Of a DNA stretch of 64,000 nt, positions 9,305 to 17,316 are shown one piece after another. The translations under genes were made by a program, and so were the position numbers. Source of the stretch: Streptomyces curacoi (GTDB taxonomy: Bacteria; Actinomycetota; Actinomycetes; Streptomycetales; Streptomycetaceae); contig NZ_KQ947991.1 in the NCBI RefSeq assembly GCF_001513975.1, positions 255,732-319,731 of the forward strand, written 5' to 3'. Position 1 is the first letter of the stretch. Each line of letters begins with the position of its first letter. The notes beneath the pieces were generated by a model. The model was not told the origin of the DNA and did not search any database. It worked only from the letters and a program-made list of their open reading frames with translations.

Positions 9305-10429
9305 ATGGTCACCGCCGTCCGTCATCTCGGGCCCAACTGGTACGCCTCCGTCATGGGCACCGCCGCCGTCGCCACCGCTGGAGCCGCGCTGCCGCTGCAC
9401 CTCCCCGGCCTGCGCACCGTCTGCACGGCCGTCTGGGCCCTTTCCCTCGCCCAGCTCGTCACCCTGCTCGGCGCCCGCGCCCTGCACTGGGCCCGCCACG
9501 GCGACCAGGCCCGCGCCCACCTCCTCGACCCGGCCACCGCGCCGTTCTACGGCTGCCTGGCCATGGCCCTGTCGGCCGTCGGCGGTGGTGCCCTGACCGT
9601 CGGCCGGGACTGGATCGGCACGGGGGCGGCGGTCGCGCTCGACGCCGTGCTGTTCACCGCCGGTACGGTCGTCGGGCTGGCGGCCGCCGTCGCCGTGCCG
9701 TACCTCATGGCCGTACGCCATCGCATCGAGCCGTCGCAGGCCACACCCGTGTGGCTGTTGCCGCTCGTCGCACCCATGGTGTCCGCCGCGCTCGGGCCGC
9801 TCCTGGTGCCGCATCTGCCGCCCGGGCAGGCCCGCGAGACGCTGCTGCTCGCCTGCTTCACGATGTTCGGGCTGAGTCTGCTCGCCACCCTGCTGATGCT
9901 GCCGCTGGTGTTCGCCCGGCTGATCACCGGCGGTCCCCTGCCGCTCGCCCTCACCCCGGCCCTGTTCCTGGTGCTGGGTCCGCTCGGGCAGTCCACCACC
10001 GCCGTCGGCCTGTTCGCGGACGTCGCGCCGGGCGTGGTTCCGGACCCGTACAGCGCGGGCTTCGGCGTGCTCGCCGTGCTCTACGGGGTGCCGGTCATGG
10101 GCTTCGCGCTCCTGTGGTTCGGCCTCGCCACCGCCCATGTGCTGCGCGCCCGGCGGCACGGCATGGGCTTCACGATGAGCTGGTGGGCGTTCACCTTCCC
10201 GGTCGGCACCTGTGTCACCGGCGCCGGGGCGCTGGCCCGGCACACCGGGCTCGTCGTGTACGACGGGCTGGCGATCGGGCTGTACGCCGTCCTCGTCGCC
10301 GCGTGGGCCGTCGTCGCCGCGTGCACCGTGCGGGGTGTGCTCAGCGGAGCGCTGCTCGCAGGGCCTCGGACAGCACCCGCGGTGCCTCGGCGAGTGACGG
10401 GCCGTACCACGTCAGGTGTCGTCCGCTGA
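9305..10429 (+). CDS. TDT-family exporter (tellurite-resistance/dicarboxylate type)
   Basis: 374 residues with about ten membrane helices. The opening HLGPNWYASVMGTAAVATAG and the later GFTMSWWAFTFPVGT are hallmarks of the TDT/SLAC1 family (C4-dicarboxylate, malate or sulfite exporters). I take ATG 9305 as the start; a codon at 9278 is in frame but adds nothing conserved. The last 89 bp overlap tail-to-tail with the convergent metal-receptor-like gene, leaving no room for a terminator between them. The LysR regulator is divergent. Substrate is not determinable from sequence. Confidence 0.8.
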   Translation: MVTAVRHLGPNWYASVMGTAAVATAGAALPLHLPGLRTVCTAVWALSLAQLVTLLGARALHWARHGDQARAHLLDPATAPFYGCLAMALSAVGGGALTVGRDWIGTGAAVALDAVLFTAGTVVGLAAAVAVPYLMAVRHRIEPSQATPVWLLPLVAPMVSAALGPLLVPHLPPGQARETLLLACFTMFGLSLLATLLMLPLVFARLITGGPLPLALTPALFLVLGPLGQSTTAVGLFADVAPGVVPDPYSAGFGVLAVLYGVPVMGFALLWFGLATAHVLRARRHGMGFTMSWWAFTFPVGTCVTGAGALARHTGLVVYDGLAIGLYAVLVAAWAVVAACTVRGVLSGALLAGPRTAPAVPRRVTGRTTSGVVR

Positions 10430-11060
10430 CCAGCGCGCACGGCAGTCCGGGGAACGCCTCCGGGCCGTCGTCGGCCGTGAAGCGGTACGGCTCGTCGGGG
10501 AGGACGACGACGTCCGGGGCCGCCGCCCGCAGTGCGTCCAGCGGGATGCGCGGGTAGCGGTCCTCGTGCGTCGCGTACAGGTGGTCCACGCCGAGGCGGG
10601 CCAGTACGTCGCCCGCGAAGGTGTCGCGGCCCAGCACCATCCAGGGGCGCCGCCAGACGGGGACCACGGCCGTCGTACGGCGTTCCGGGGCCGGCAGCGA
10701 GGACCAGGTCCGCTCCGCCTCGTCCAGCCACCGCGGGCGTCCCCGCGCCCCGCAGGCCTCCAGCACGCGCGCCAGCTCCCGGAAGGCCTGCGGCACGTCC
10801 CGTACCTCGGTCAGCAGGACCTCGGTCCCGGCCGCGCGCAGGGCTGCGAGGTCGGGCTCGCGGTTCTCCTCCTCGTTGGCGATCACCAGGTCGGGGGCGA
10901 GGGCGACGATCTTCTCGACCGCGGGGTTCTTGGTGCCGCCGACACGGACGACGTCCAGGCCCGCGGGATGGCTGCACCAGTCCGTGGCGCCGACCAGGGC
11001 ACCGGGGGCCGTGACGGCCACGGCCTCCGTCAGGGACGGCACCAGGGAGACGACACGCAT
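10341..11060 (-). CDS. Helical-backbone metal receptor / cobalamin-binding (BtuF-like) protein, no signal peptide
   Basis: 239 residues resembling the periplasmic-binding fold of BtuF/FepB proteins: MRVVSLVPSLTEAV at the start, APDLVIANEEENR, and DVVVLPDEPY. No signal peptide or lipobox is visible and there is no ABC permease beside it. A cytoplasmic ligand-binding role is therefore more likely than transport. The start ATG shares one base with the stop of the XRE-cupin gene upstream (TGATG), so the two are co-translated. The 3' end overlaps the convergent TDT gene by 89 bp. Confidence 0.72.
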   Translation of the reverse strand: MRVVSLVPSLTEAVAVTAPGALVGATDWCSHPAGLDVVRVGGTKNPAVEKIVALAPDLVIANEEENREPDLAALRAAGTEVLLTEVRDVPQAFRELARVLEACGARGRPRWLDEAERTWSSLPAPERRTTAVVPVWRRPWMVLGRDTFAGDVLARLGVDHLYATHEDRYPRIPLDALRAAAPDVVVLPDEPYRFTADDGPEAFPGLPCALVSGRHLTWYGPSLAEAPRVLSEALRAALR

Positions 11061-11629
11061 CAGCGCCCCGGCCGGTCCCGGACCGCCTCGATGTGCTCGG
11101 CCACCGCGACGACGATCACGCGGGTGTCCGGCACGGTCGCCCGCCAGCGGTGGCGGACCCCGCCGGTGAGGTACAGGGTGTCGCCGCGGCCGAGGCGGTA
11201 GGCGCGGCCCTCCGCCTCGATCTCCACGGCGCCGTCGGCGACGTACATCAACTGGTCGTTGCGGTACTGGAATTCACGGCCCGCGTCATGGTCGCCGGTG
11301 AACTCCGAGGCGTGCATCTGATGGTGACCGCGCACCAGGGAACGCGCCCGTGGCTCCGGCGCCAGCTCTATGGTGTCGGCGCGTACGACGTCGACGCTGC
11401 ACGCCGGGTCGGCGGCGGCGAGGAGTTCCACGGCGGTCGTACGCAAGGCGTCGGCGACCTTTTCGAGGGAGCTTCTGCTGGGGCGTGCCCGGTCGTTCTC
11501 GACCTGGCTCAGGAAGGGCACCGACAGGCCGCTGCGCTCGGCCACGACGGCGAGGGTGAGCTCCAGCGCACGGCGCCGCCGCCGCACGGCCGCGCCCACT
11601 CGAAGGGGCTGTTCTTTGTGGTCGCCCAT
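11060..11629 (-). CDS. XRE-family regulator with C-terminal cupin domain
   Basis: 189 residues. An N-terminal HTH_3 (LTLAVVAERSGLSVPFLSQVENDRARPSRSSLEKVADAL) is followed by a cupin (YVADGAVEIEAEGRAYRLGRGDTLYLTGGVRHRW). This is a common layout for small-molecule-sensing repressors. ATG 11629 is chosen because GGAGGGAGCCGGAGC precedes it closely; an earlier in-frame start at 11671 has no support. It overlaps the receptor-like gene by one base (TGATG), forming a two-gene operon. Confidence 0.85.
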   Translation of the reverse strand: MGDHKEQPLRVGAAVRRRRRALELTLAVVAERSGLSVPFLSQVENDRARPSRSSLEKVADALRTTAVELLAAADPACSVDVVRADTIELAPEPRARSLVRGHHQMHASEFTGDHDAGREFQYRNDQLMYVADGAVEIEAEGRAYRLGRGDTLYLTGGVRHRWRATVPDTRVIVVAVAEHIEAVRDRPGR

Positions 11630-12123
11630 CGCTCCGGCTCCCTCCTTCGCTCGTCGGTCCGCTGTTCTCACGCCCGCCGCCCGGCGCGCACCTTCTTTTG
11701 GCTTCTCTGCACCCTACGCATGTTCGGCAAACCGTTTCATGCGCCCGTCACATCGACGACACGTCAGGGGGAGCACGACCTCACACTTCGCGCCAGGGAC
11801 ACGGCCTGCCGGGAACCGCCGAGCGGCCCCGGGCCGCACCGCCTCCCGATCAGTACGAGCCGCGCGCCTCTCGGTTCAATGCGCCGGCGCTCCCCGGTGT
11901 TCCCTCCCTCCGCCAGGGCGGGGCGCCTGGTCAGGCGGGTGATCGGGGGTTTGGTGCCGGGTCGTGGAAGGGGAGCTCGTGACCTCGGGTCGGCGAGGCC
12001 GGGCTCGGGTGGTGGCGTAGCGCTCTGTGGTTGGCCTGATCCTTTTCGTAGCCGAGGCCCGCCTTCGTCTCCGGCTGTCAGCCGCGCGTCGTCGCGGGTG
12101 TCCCGGACCGGAGACATACGGAA
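11630..12123. other. Intergenic region without a supported gene
   Basis: About 500 bp between the XRE-cupin gene start and the betaine-transporter terminator. The part nearest 11700 is AT-richer (CTTTTGGCTTCTCTGCACC) and probably holds the promoter of the XRE operon. A minus-strand open frame of about 144 codons at 11764-12198 runs through the terminator hairpin and has no domain or ribosome site; I do not accept it. Confidence 0.5.
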
Positions 12124-12151
12124 ATGGCAGCCGGAACACACCGGCTGCCAT
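12124..12151. terminator. Hairpin terminator of the betaine transporter operon
   Basis: Perfect 11-bp stem ATGGCAGCCGG / CCGGCTGCCAT with a six-base loop AACACA. It lies 73 bp past the stop of the permease-binding protein gene on its strand. Confidence 0.8.
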
Positions 12152-12158
12152 TCCGCAC

Positions 12159-12217
12159 GGGCGCCCTGTCGAACGGCGCCCTTTTGAACGGGCGTCATTT
12201 CGAACGGGCGTGATCTC
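12159..12217. repeat. Degenerate ~16-bp tandem repeat at the betaine gene 3' end
   Basis: Three to four units of the form GGGCGNCNTNTCGAAC follow each other directly between the transporter stop (12224) and its terminator. Unit lengths are 15-16 bp. The units are diverged, so the duplication is not recent. Confidence 0.7.
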
Positions 12218-12223
12218 CGGCTC

Positions 12224-14023
12224 TCAGGACACCGGAGCCATCTTGTCCTCGATACCGGGATGGGCGTCCAGCCAGGTGCGCGCCGACTCCTTCTCGTTCC
12301 CGGCGCCGCCCTTCTGGATCGCCACCTCCAGCGAGGCCAGCTGCTCCTCGGTGAGCTTGAAGTCCTTCAGCCAGCCGGCCAGCTCAGGGAATTCGTCACT
12401 GAATCCCTTCCTGGCCACCGTGTGAATCTGTTCGCCCTTGCCCCAGGCACCCTCGGGGTCCTTGAGTTTCTTCAGGTCGTACTTCCCGTACGCCCAGTGC
12501 GGCGACCACAGCGTGACCACGACCGGTTCCTTCTTCTTGATGGCCCGGTCCAGTTCGGCGAGCATCGACGAGGTGCTCGACGACACCACCTTGTACTCGC
12601 CCTGCAGCCCGTACGCCTTCAGCACCCGGCTGTTCAGCGTCCCCATCATCCCGGCGCTGGCCTCGATACCGATGATCTTCCCGCCGAACTTCGCCGACTG
12701 CCCCTTGAGGTCCGCCAGGGAGTCGACCCCCTTCACATACGACGGAACCGTCAGCTCCAGGGAGGTCGGGCCGTACCAGGAACCGAGGTCCTCCAGCCGG
12801 GAGCCGTACTTGTCCCAGTACGCCTTGTGCGTCGTCGGCAGCCACGCGTCCAGCTGGACGTCCATCTGTCCGCCGGCGAGGGAGCTGTAGAGCGGGCCGG
12901 GGTCGAGCTGCCTGACCTTGGGCCGGTAGCCGCGGTCTTCGAGGACGTTCTGCCAGAGATAGGTGGCGGCGATGGCCTCGTCCCAGGGGAAGTAGCCCAG
13001 ATCGACGGTCTTGCCCGCGTCCCTGCCCTGACGGCCGTTCGCGGTCGCCTCGGCGTCGCCCGAGCCGGCCCAGTTCAGGCCGCCCGCGACCAGGGCGAGC
13101 ACGACGACGCCGACGACGGCCACGGCGCCCGCGGGGCGGTAGTGGACGAGCGCGGAGCGCCGCGCGGCGGCGGCCTTGGCGAGCGCGCGCCGGCCGAGCG
13201 GGGACACCCGCTCGTTGAGGGCGCCCGTCATACGGTCGAGGTACATCGCCAGGATCACCACGGCGACGCCGCTCTCGGCCGCCAGCCCCACCTTGAGCTG
13301 GGTGATCGCGGAGTAGACCTGTTCGCCGAGGCCACCCGCCCCCGCCATGCCGCCGATGACGACCATGGACAGAGCCAGCATGATCACCTGGTTGACGCCG
13401 GCCATGATCGTCGGCAGGGCCAGGGGCAGCTGCACACGGGTGAGCCGGTCGCGCGGGGAGGTGCCGAACGCCGTGGCCGCCTCGACCAGTTCGGGGTCGA
13501 CCTGACGGATGCCGAGCTCCGTCATGCGCACACCCGGCGGCATGGCGAAGATGATCGTCGCGAGCAGGCCCGGGGTGGAGCCGACGCCGAAGAACATGAC
13601 GCCGGGGATGAGGTAGATGAAGGCCGGCATGGTCTGCATGACATCGAGCACCGGCCTCAGCAGGGAGCTGACCCGTTTGCTCCCCGCGGCCCAGATGCCG
13701 AGCGGCACGGCGATCACCACGGTGATGACCGCGGCCACGAGCACGAGCGACAGCGTGTCCATCGCGTCCTGCCACAGCCCGAGCGCGTCGATGAGCGCGA
13801 GCCCGACGAAGGCAAGGACGCCGGGCAGGAGACCGCGCAGCCAGGCGGCGATCACGGCGAGGATGGCGGCCATCAGCAGCGGCTCGGCGCCGCCGAGCAC
13901 GGCCACGGCACCGTCGTACATGCCGTCGAGCACCACATTGACGAGATCGAAGAGCCAGCCCAGGTGCGACTGCAGCCAGTCGACCGCGCTCTCCACCCAG
14001 TCGCCGAAGTGGATCCTAGGCAC
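12224..14023 (-). CDS. Glycine betaine/proline ABC transporter, fused permease and substrate-binding protein
   Basis: 599 residues. Residues 1 to about 285 are a ProW/OpuAB-type permease with the EAA-like loop VEAATAFGTSPRDRLTRVQLPLALPTIMAGV. A further membrane segment at about 298-318 then leads to an OpuAC-type binding domain (DLGYFPWDEAIAATYLWQNVLEDRGY onward). Fusion tethers the receptor to the outer face of the membrane. It overlaps the ATPase gene upstream by 8 bp. The role is osmoprotectant (betaine, choline or ectoine-like) uptake; the exact ligand is unknown. Confidence 0.88.
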   Translation of the reverse strand: MPRIHFGDWVESAVDWLQSHLGWLFDLVNVVLDGMYDGAVAVLGGAEPLLMAAILAVIAAWLRGLLPGVLAFVGLALIDALGLWQDAMDTLSLVLVAAVITVVIAVPLGIWAAGSKRVSSLLRPVLDVMQTMPAFIYLIPGVMFFGVGSTPGLLATIIFAMPPGVRMTELGIRQVDPELVEAATAFGTSPRDRLTRVQLPLALPTIMAGVNQVIMLALSMVVIGGMAGAGGLGEQVYSAITQLKVGLAAESGVAVVILAMYLDRMTGALNERVSPLGRRALAKAAAARRSALVHYRPAGAVAVVGVVVLALVAGGLNWAGSGDAEATANGRQGRDAGKTVDLGYFPWDEAIAATYLWQNVLEDRGYRPKVRQLDPGPLYSSLAGGQMDVQLDAWLPTTHKAYWDKYGSRLEDLGSWYGPTSLELTVPSYVKGVDSLADLKGQSAKFGGKIIGIEASAGMMGTLNSRVLKAYGLQGEYKVVSSSTSSMLAELDRAIKKKEPVVVTLWSPHWAYGKYDLKKLKDPEGAWGKGEQIHTVARKGFSDEFPELAGWLKDFKLTEEQLASLEVAIQKGGAGNEKESARTWLDAHPGIEDKMAPVS

Positions 14024-15089
14024 GGGCGATCACCTTCTCCCCGCGGTCGCAGGCCGGGGCTTCGCCCCGCTCGTCGCCGAGCAGGCCGACGAGACGCTGC
14101 CGCGGTACGACACCTACGAGCTCGCGACCGGCGTCGAGGACGGCGACCGGGTGGCTGAGCCGCGCGCTGATCGCGCACAGCTCGGTGAACGGCGTCTCGG
14201 GCGTGGCCGTCTCGCAGCCGCAGTCCGCCTCGTCGCCGCGTATGTCGGTGTCCATGACGGCGCCCGCAGTCAGTACGCGGGAGCGGTCGACGTCCTGGAT
14301 GAAGGAGGCGACATAGTCGCCCGCCGGACGCAGCAGGATGTCCTCCGCCGTGCCGGTCTGGACGATACGGCCGTCGCGCATGACGGCGATCCGGTCGCCG
14401 AGGCGCATGGCCTCGTTGAGGTCGTGGGTGATGAAGACGATGGTCTTCTTCAGGGTGCGCTGGAGTTCGAGCAGCTGGTCCTGCATGTCACGGCGGATCA
14501 GCGGGTCGAGCGCGCTGAAGGACTCGTCCATGAGCAGCAGGTCGGCGTCGGTGGCGAGGGCGCGGGCGAGGCCCACGCGCTGCTGCATGCCGCCGGACAG
14601 CTCGTCGGGCCAGGACTTCTCCCAGCCCGCCAGGCCGCACAGCTCCAGGGCCTCGGCGGCGCGCTTCTCGCGCTCGACGCGGGGCACGCCCTGGACACTG
14701 AGGCCGTAGGCGGCGTTCTCCAGGACGCTGCGGTGCGGGAAGAGCGCGAAGTGCTGGAAGACCATGCTGATCTTCTTGGCGCGGACCTCGCGCAGCTCGC
14801 GGTCACTGATCGCGGTCAGGTCCTGGCCGTCGAAGCGGACATGACCCGCGGTCGGCTCCAGGAGCCCGTTGAGCATCCGCAGCAGGGTGGACTTGCCGGA
14901 TCCGGACAGGCCCATGACGACGAAGATCTGGCCCGGTTCCACGGTGAAGGAGGCGTCGATCACGGCGGCGGTGGTGCCGTCGGCGCGCAGCTCCTCCCGG
15001 TCGGCTCCCTGGCGGAGCCGCTCGACGGCCTCGTCCGGTCGTCTGCCGAACACCTTGTAGAGATGTTCGGCCTCAAGCCTGGCTGACAC
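14016..15089 (-). CDS. Glycine betaine ABC transporter ATPase (ProV/OpuAA)
   Basis: 357 residues. Walker A GLSGSGKST is at 60-68, signature LSGGMQQR at 164-171, Walker B LLLMDE at 184-189, with the H-loop (FITHDLNEA) after it. The C-terminal part is a CBS-like region, which in OpuA senses ionic strength. An Asp-Cys-Gly-Cys insertion sits in this region. It pairs with the fused permease-binding protein downstream (8-bp overlap). The palindrome at 15129-15145 lies 40 bp before its start and is a candidate operator. Confidence 0.9.
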   Translation of the reverse strand: MSARLEAEHLYKVFGRRPDEAVERLRQGADREELRADGTTAAVIDASFTVEPGQIFVVMGLSGSGKSTLLRMLNGLLEPTAGHVRFDGQDLTAISDRELREVRAKKISMVFQHFALFPHRSVLENAAYGLSVQGVPRVEREKRAAEALELCGLAGWEKSWPDELSGGMQQRVGLARALATDADLLLMDESFSALDPLIRRDMQDQLLELQRTLKKTIVFITHDLNEAMRLGDRIAVMRDGRIVQTGTAEDILLRPAGDYVASFIQDVDRSRVLTAGAVMDTDIRGDEADCGCETATPETPFTELCAISARLSHPVAVLDAGRELVGVVPRQRLVGLLGDERGEAPACDRGEKVIARA

Positions 15090-15128
15090 GGGTACCTCTG
15101 TTCTCGACGGCAGATGAAAGAAGCGACA

Positions 15129-15145
15129 GGCGCAACAGTTGCGCC
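15129..15145. promoter_or_regulatory. Candidate operator of the betaine transporter
   Basis: Perfect inverted repeat GGCGCAA-CAG-TTGCGCC, 40 bp upstream of the ATPase start. It is the only strong symmetric element in the 185-bp gap before the divergent exonuclease gene. Confidence 0.5.
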
Positions 15146-15274
15146 AGTGGCGTCACTCCGGAGGCGCGCCTGCCCTGGTTCCCGGAACACAAACGCACAA
15201 GTGGTCCAGCCCACAGCTCAGCCGCGTCCGCCGGGGCGTCGCGGGGCTGAGGGCCGCTGTCAGTGCCGTGCGGC

Positions 15275-16207
15275 ATGATGCGTGACGTGACCGGACGACT
15301 GATGCTCCTCGACACCGCCTCCCTGTACTTCCGCGCCTATTTCGGCGTCCCGGACTCCGTGAAGGCCCCGGACGGCACGCCGGTGAACGCCGTGCGCGGG
15401 CTTCTCGACTTCATCGACCGCCTGGTCAAGGACCACCGCCCGGACGCGCTGGTGGCCTGCATGGACGCCGACTGGCGGCCGCAGTGGCGGGTCGAGCTGA
15501 TCCCCTCCTACAAGGCGCACCGCGTCGCCGAGGAGCACGAGGTCGGACCGGACGAGGAGGAGGTGCCCGACACGCTCTCGCCGCAGGTGCCGGTCATCGA
15601 GGACGTCCTCGACGCGCTGGGGATCGCCCGTGTGGGGGTCGAGGGGTACGAGGCGGACGACGTGATCGGCACCTTCACCGCGCGGGCGAAGGGCCCGGTC
15701 GACATCGTCACCGGCGACCGGGACCTGTACCAACTGGTGGACGACGAGCGTCAGGTGCGGGTGCTGTATCCACTCAAGGGAGTCGGCACCCTCCAGCTCA
15801 CCGACGAGGCCTGGCTGCGCGAGAAGTACGGCGTGGACGGCCGCGGGTACGCCGATCTGGCACTGCTGCGCGGCGACCCGAGCGACGGCCTGCCGGGCGT
15901 GCCCGGGATCGGCGAGAAGACGGCCGCGAAGCTGCTGGCCGAGTTCGGCGACCTCGCCGGGATCATGGCGGCGGTCGACGACCCGAAGGCGAAGCTCACG
16001 CCCGCGCAGCGCAAGCGGCTGGACGAGGCGCGGCCGTATGTCGCCGTGGCGCCGACGGTGGTGCGGGTCGCGGACGACGTGCCGCTGCCGGACGTCGACA
16101 CGGCACTGCCGCGTACGCCCCGGGATTCGGCACGCCTGGACGAGCTGGCGGTGCGATGGGGGCTGGGCGGGTCGCTGCAGCGGCTGCTTGTGACACTGGG
16201 GGCGTGA
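15275..16207 (+). CDS. 5'-3' exonuclease (PolI-type flap nuclease domain)
   Basis: About 310 residues, a stand-alone copy of the 5' nuclease domain of DNA polymerase I. Motifs: LMLLDTASLYFRAYF, the acidic EGYEADDVIGT and IVTGDRDLYQLV metal-binding segments, and the helix-hairpin-helix GVPGIGEKTAAKLL. It likely works on RNA primers or flaps in replication and repair. The start is uncertain: ATG 15275, ATG 15278 and GTG 15287 are in frame with no clear ribosome site. It is divergent from the betaine transporter and stands alone. Confidence 0.85.
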   Translation: MMRDVTGRLMLLDTASLYFRAYFGVPDSVKAPDGTPVNAVRGLLDFIDRLVKDHRPDALVACMDADWRPQWRVELIPSYKAHRVAEEHEVGPDEEEVPDTLSPQVPVIEDVLDALGIARVGVEGYEADDVIGTFTARAKGPVDIVTGDRDLYQLVDDERQVRVLYPLKGVGTLQLTDEAWLREKYGVDGRGYADLALLRGDPSDGLPGVPGIGEKTAAKLLAEFGDLAGIMAAVDDPKAKLTPAQRKRLDEARPYVAVAPTVVRVADDVPLPDVDTALPRTPRDSARLDELAVRWGLGGSLQRLLVTLGA

Positions 16208-16350
16208 CGAGGCCGGGGCGCGGCGATGTCGGGGCGCGAAGGGCGTGGAGTCGAGTGAATGGCGTTCTTCGCGCGGGGAATTCGTTTCTTGTGTGTGCGA
16301 CATGCGCCGTTTCATGAACGAGCCATAGCGGCATTCGCCGGGCGGAGGTG

Positions 16351-16370
16351 CTAACTTAGGTAAACCTAAG
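16351..16370. promoter_or_regulatory. Candidate iron box (DmdR/IdeR operator)
   Basis: CTTAGGT-AA-ACCTAAG is a perfect inverted repeat 23 bp before the siderophore-reductase start. Aligned with the IdeR/DtxR consensus TTAGGTTAGGCTAACCTAA, the segment 16351-16369 matches 14 of 19 positions. Repression by an iron-loaded DtxR-type regulator fits the gene's function. Confidence 0.7.
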
Positions 16371-16392
16371 CTTGGAACGAGGGAGGCCAGTG

Positions 16393-17238
16393 ATGGCACT
16401 ACGCCCTGCCCGCAAGCCGCGGAAGCCCCACTCCGCGCAGGTCGTCCGCACCGAGCGGCTGACCCCGCACATGCAGCGTGTGGTGCTGGGTGGTGAGGGG
16501 CTCGCCGACTTCGCGGCGGACACCTGCACGGACCACTACGTCAAGATCCTGTTCTCTCCCGAGGGCGTGAGCTACCCCGAGCCCTTCGACATGGAGCGCA
16601 TCCGTGCGGAGTTTCCGCGCGAGCACTGGCCGGTGACCCGGACCTACACGGTGCGGGCCTGGGACCCCGAGCACCGTGAACTGACGCTGGACTTCGTGCT
16701 CCACGGCGACGAGGGCCTGGCCGGCCCGTGGGCGATGCGCGCCCAGCCCGGCGAGACCGTGCGCTTCATGGGCCCGGGCGGCGCCTACGCCCCCGACCCG
16801 GACGCCGACTGGCATCTGCTGGTCGGTGACGAGAGCGCGCTGCCCGCGATCGCCCGTTCCCTGGAGTCGCTGCCCGACGGCGCCACGGCCCACGCCTTCG
16901 TGGAGATCGCCGGCCCCGAGGAGGAGCAGAAGATCGACTCCGATGTGGACGTCGTCTGGCTGCACCGCGGCTCCCGTCCCCTCGGCGAGGCGCTGGTCGA
17001 GGCCGTGCGCGCGCTGGAGTTCCCCGAGGGCCGGGTGCACGCGTTCGTGCACGGCGAGGCCCATTTCGTGAAGGAGCTGCGCCACCTGCTGCGGGTCGAG
17101 CGCGGTGTGCCCCGCGAGGACCTGTCGATCTCCGGCTACTGGCGGCTCGGTCACAACGAGGACGGCTGGCAGGCCTCCAAGCGGGACTGGAACGCGCGGA
17201 TCGAGGCGGAGCAGGAGGGGGCGGCGCCGGCCGCATAG
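16393..17238 (+). CDS. Siderophore-interacting protein (FAD-dependent ferric-siderophore reductase)
   Basis: 281 residues, SIP/ViuB family. The FAD motif RTYTVR, a GPGG segment and the C-terminal YWRLGHNEDGW characteristic of the family are all present. These cytoplasmic flavoproteins reduce imported ferric siderophores with NAD(P)H to release iron. ATG 16393 follows GAGGGAGG closely and lies downstream of the iron box, so iron starvation should induce it. It stands alone between the exonuclease and pseudouridine synthase genes. Confidence 0.9.
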   Translation: MALRPARKPRKPHSAQVVRTERLTPHMQRVVLGGEGLADFAADTCTDHYVKILFSPEGVSYPEPFDMERIRAEFPREHWPVTRTYTVRAWDPEHRELTLDFVLHGDEGLAGPWAMRAQPGETVRFMGPGGAYAPDPDADWHLLVGDESALPAIARSLESLPDGATAHAFVEIAGPEEEQKIDSDVDVVWLHRGSRPLGEALVEAVRALEFPEGRVHAFVHGEAHFVKELRHLLRVERGVPREDLSISGYWRLGHNEDGWQASKRDWNARIEAEQEGAAPAA

Positions 17239-17316
17239 CCTGCCGGCGCACTCCCACGTCACCCCGGGCCACCTGCGCAACCGCCCGGATTCCGCGGCGC
17301 CGTACGCTTGCTCCTG

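Noticed and set aside
11764..12198. A 144-codon minus-strand frame upstream of the XRE-cupin operon's neighbour
   Set aside because: It runs through the betaine-operon terminator and repeat, has biased composition and no domain.
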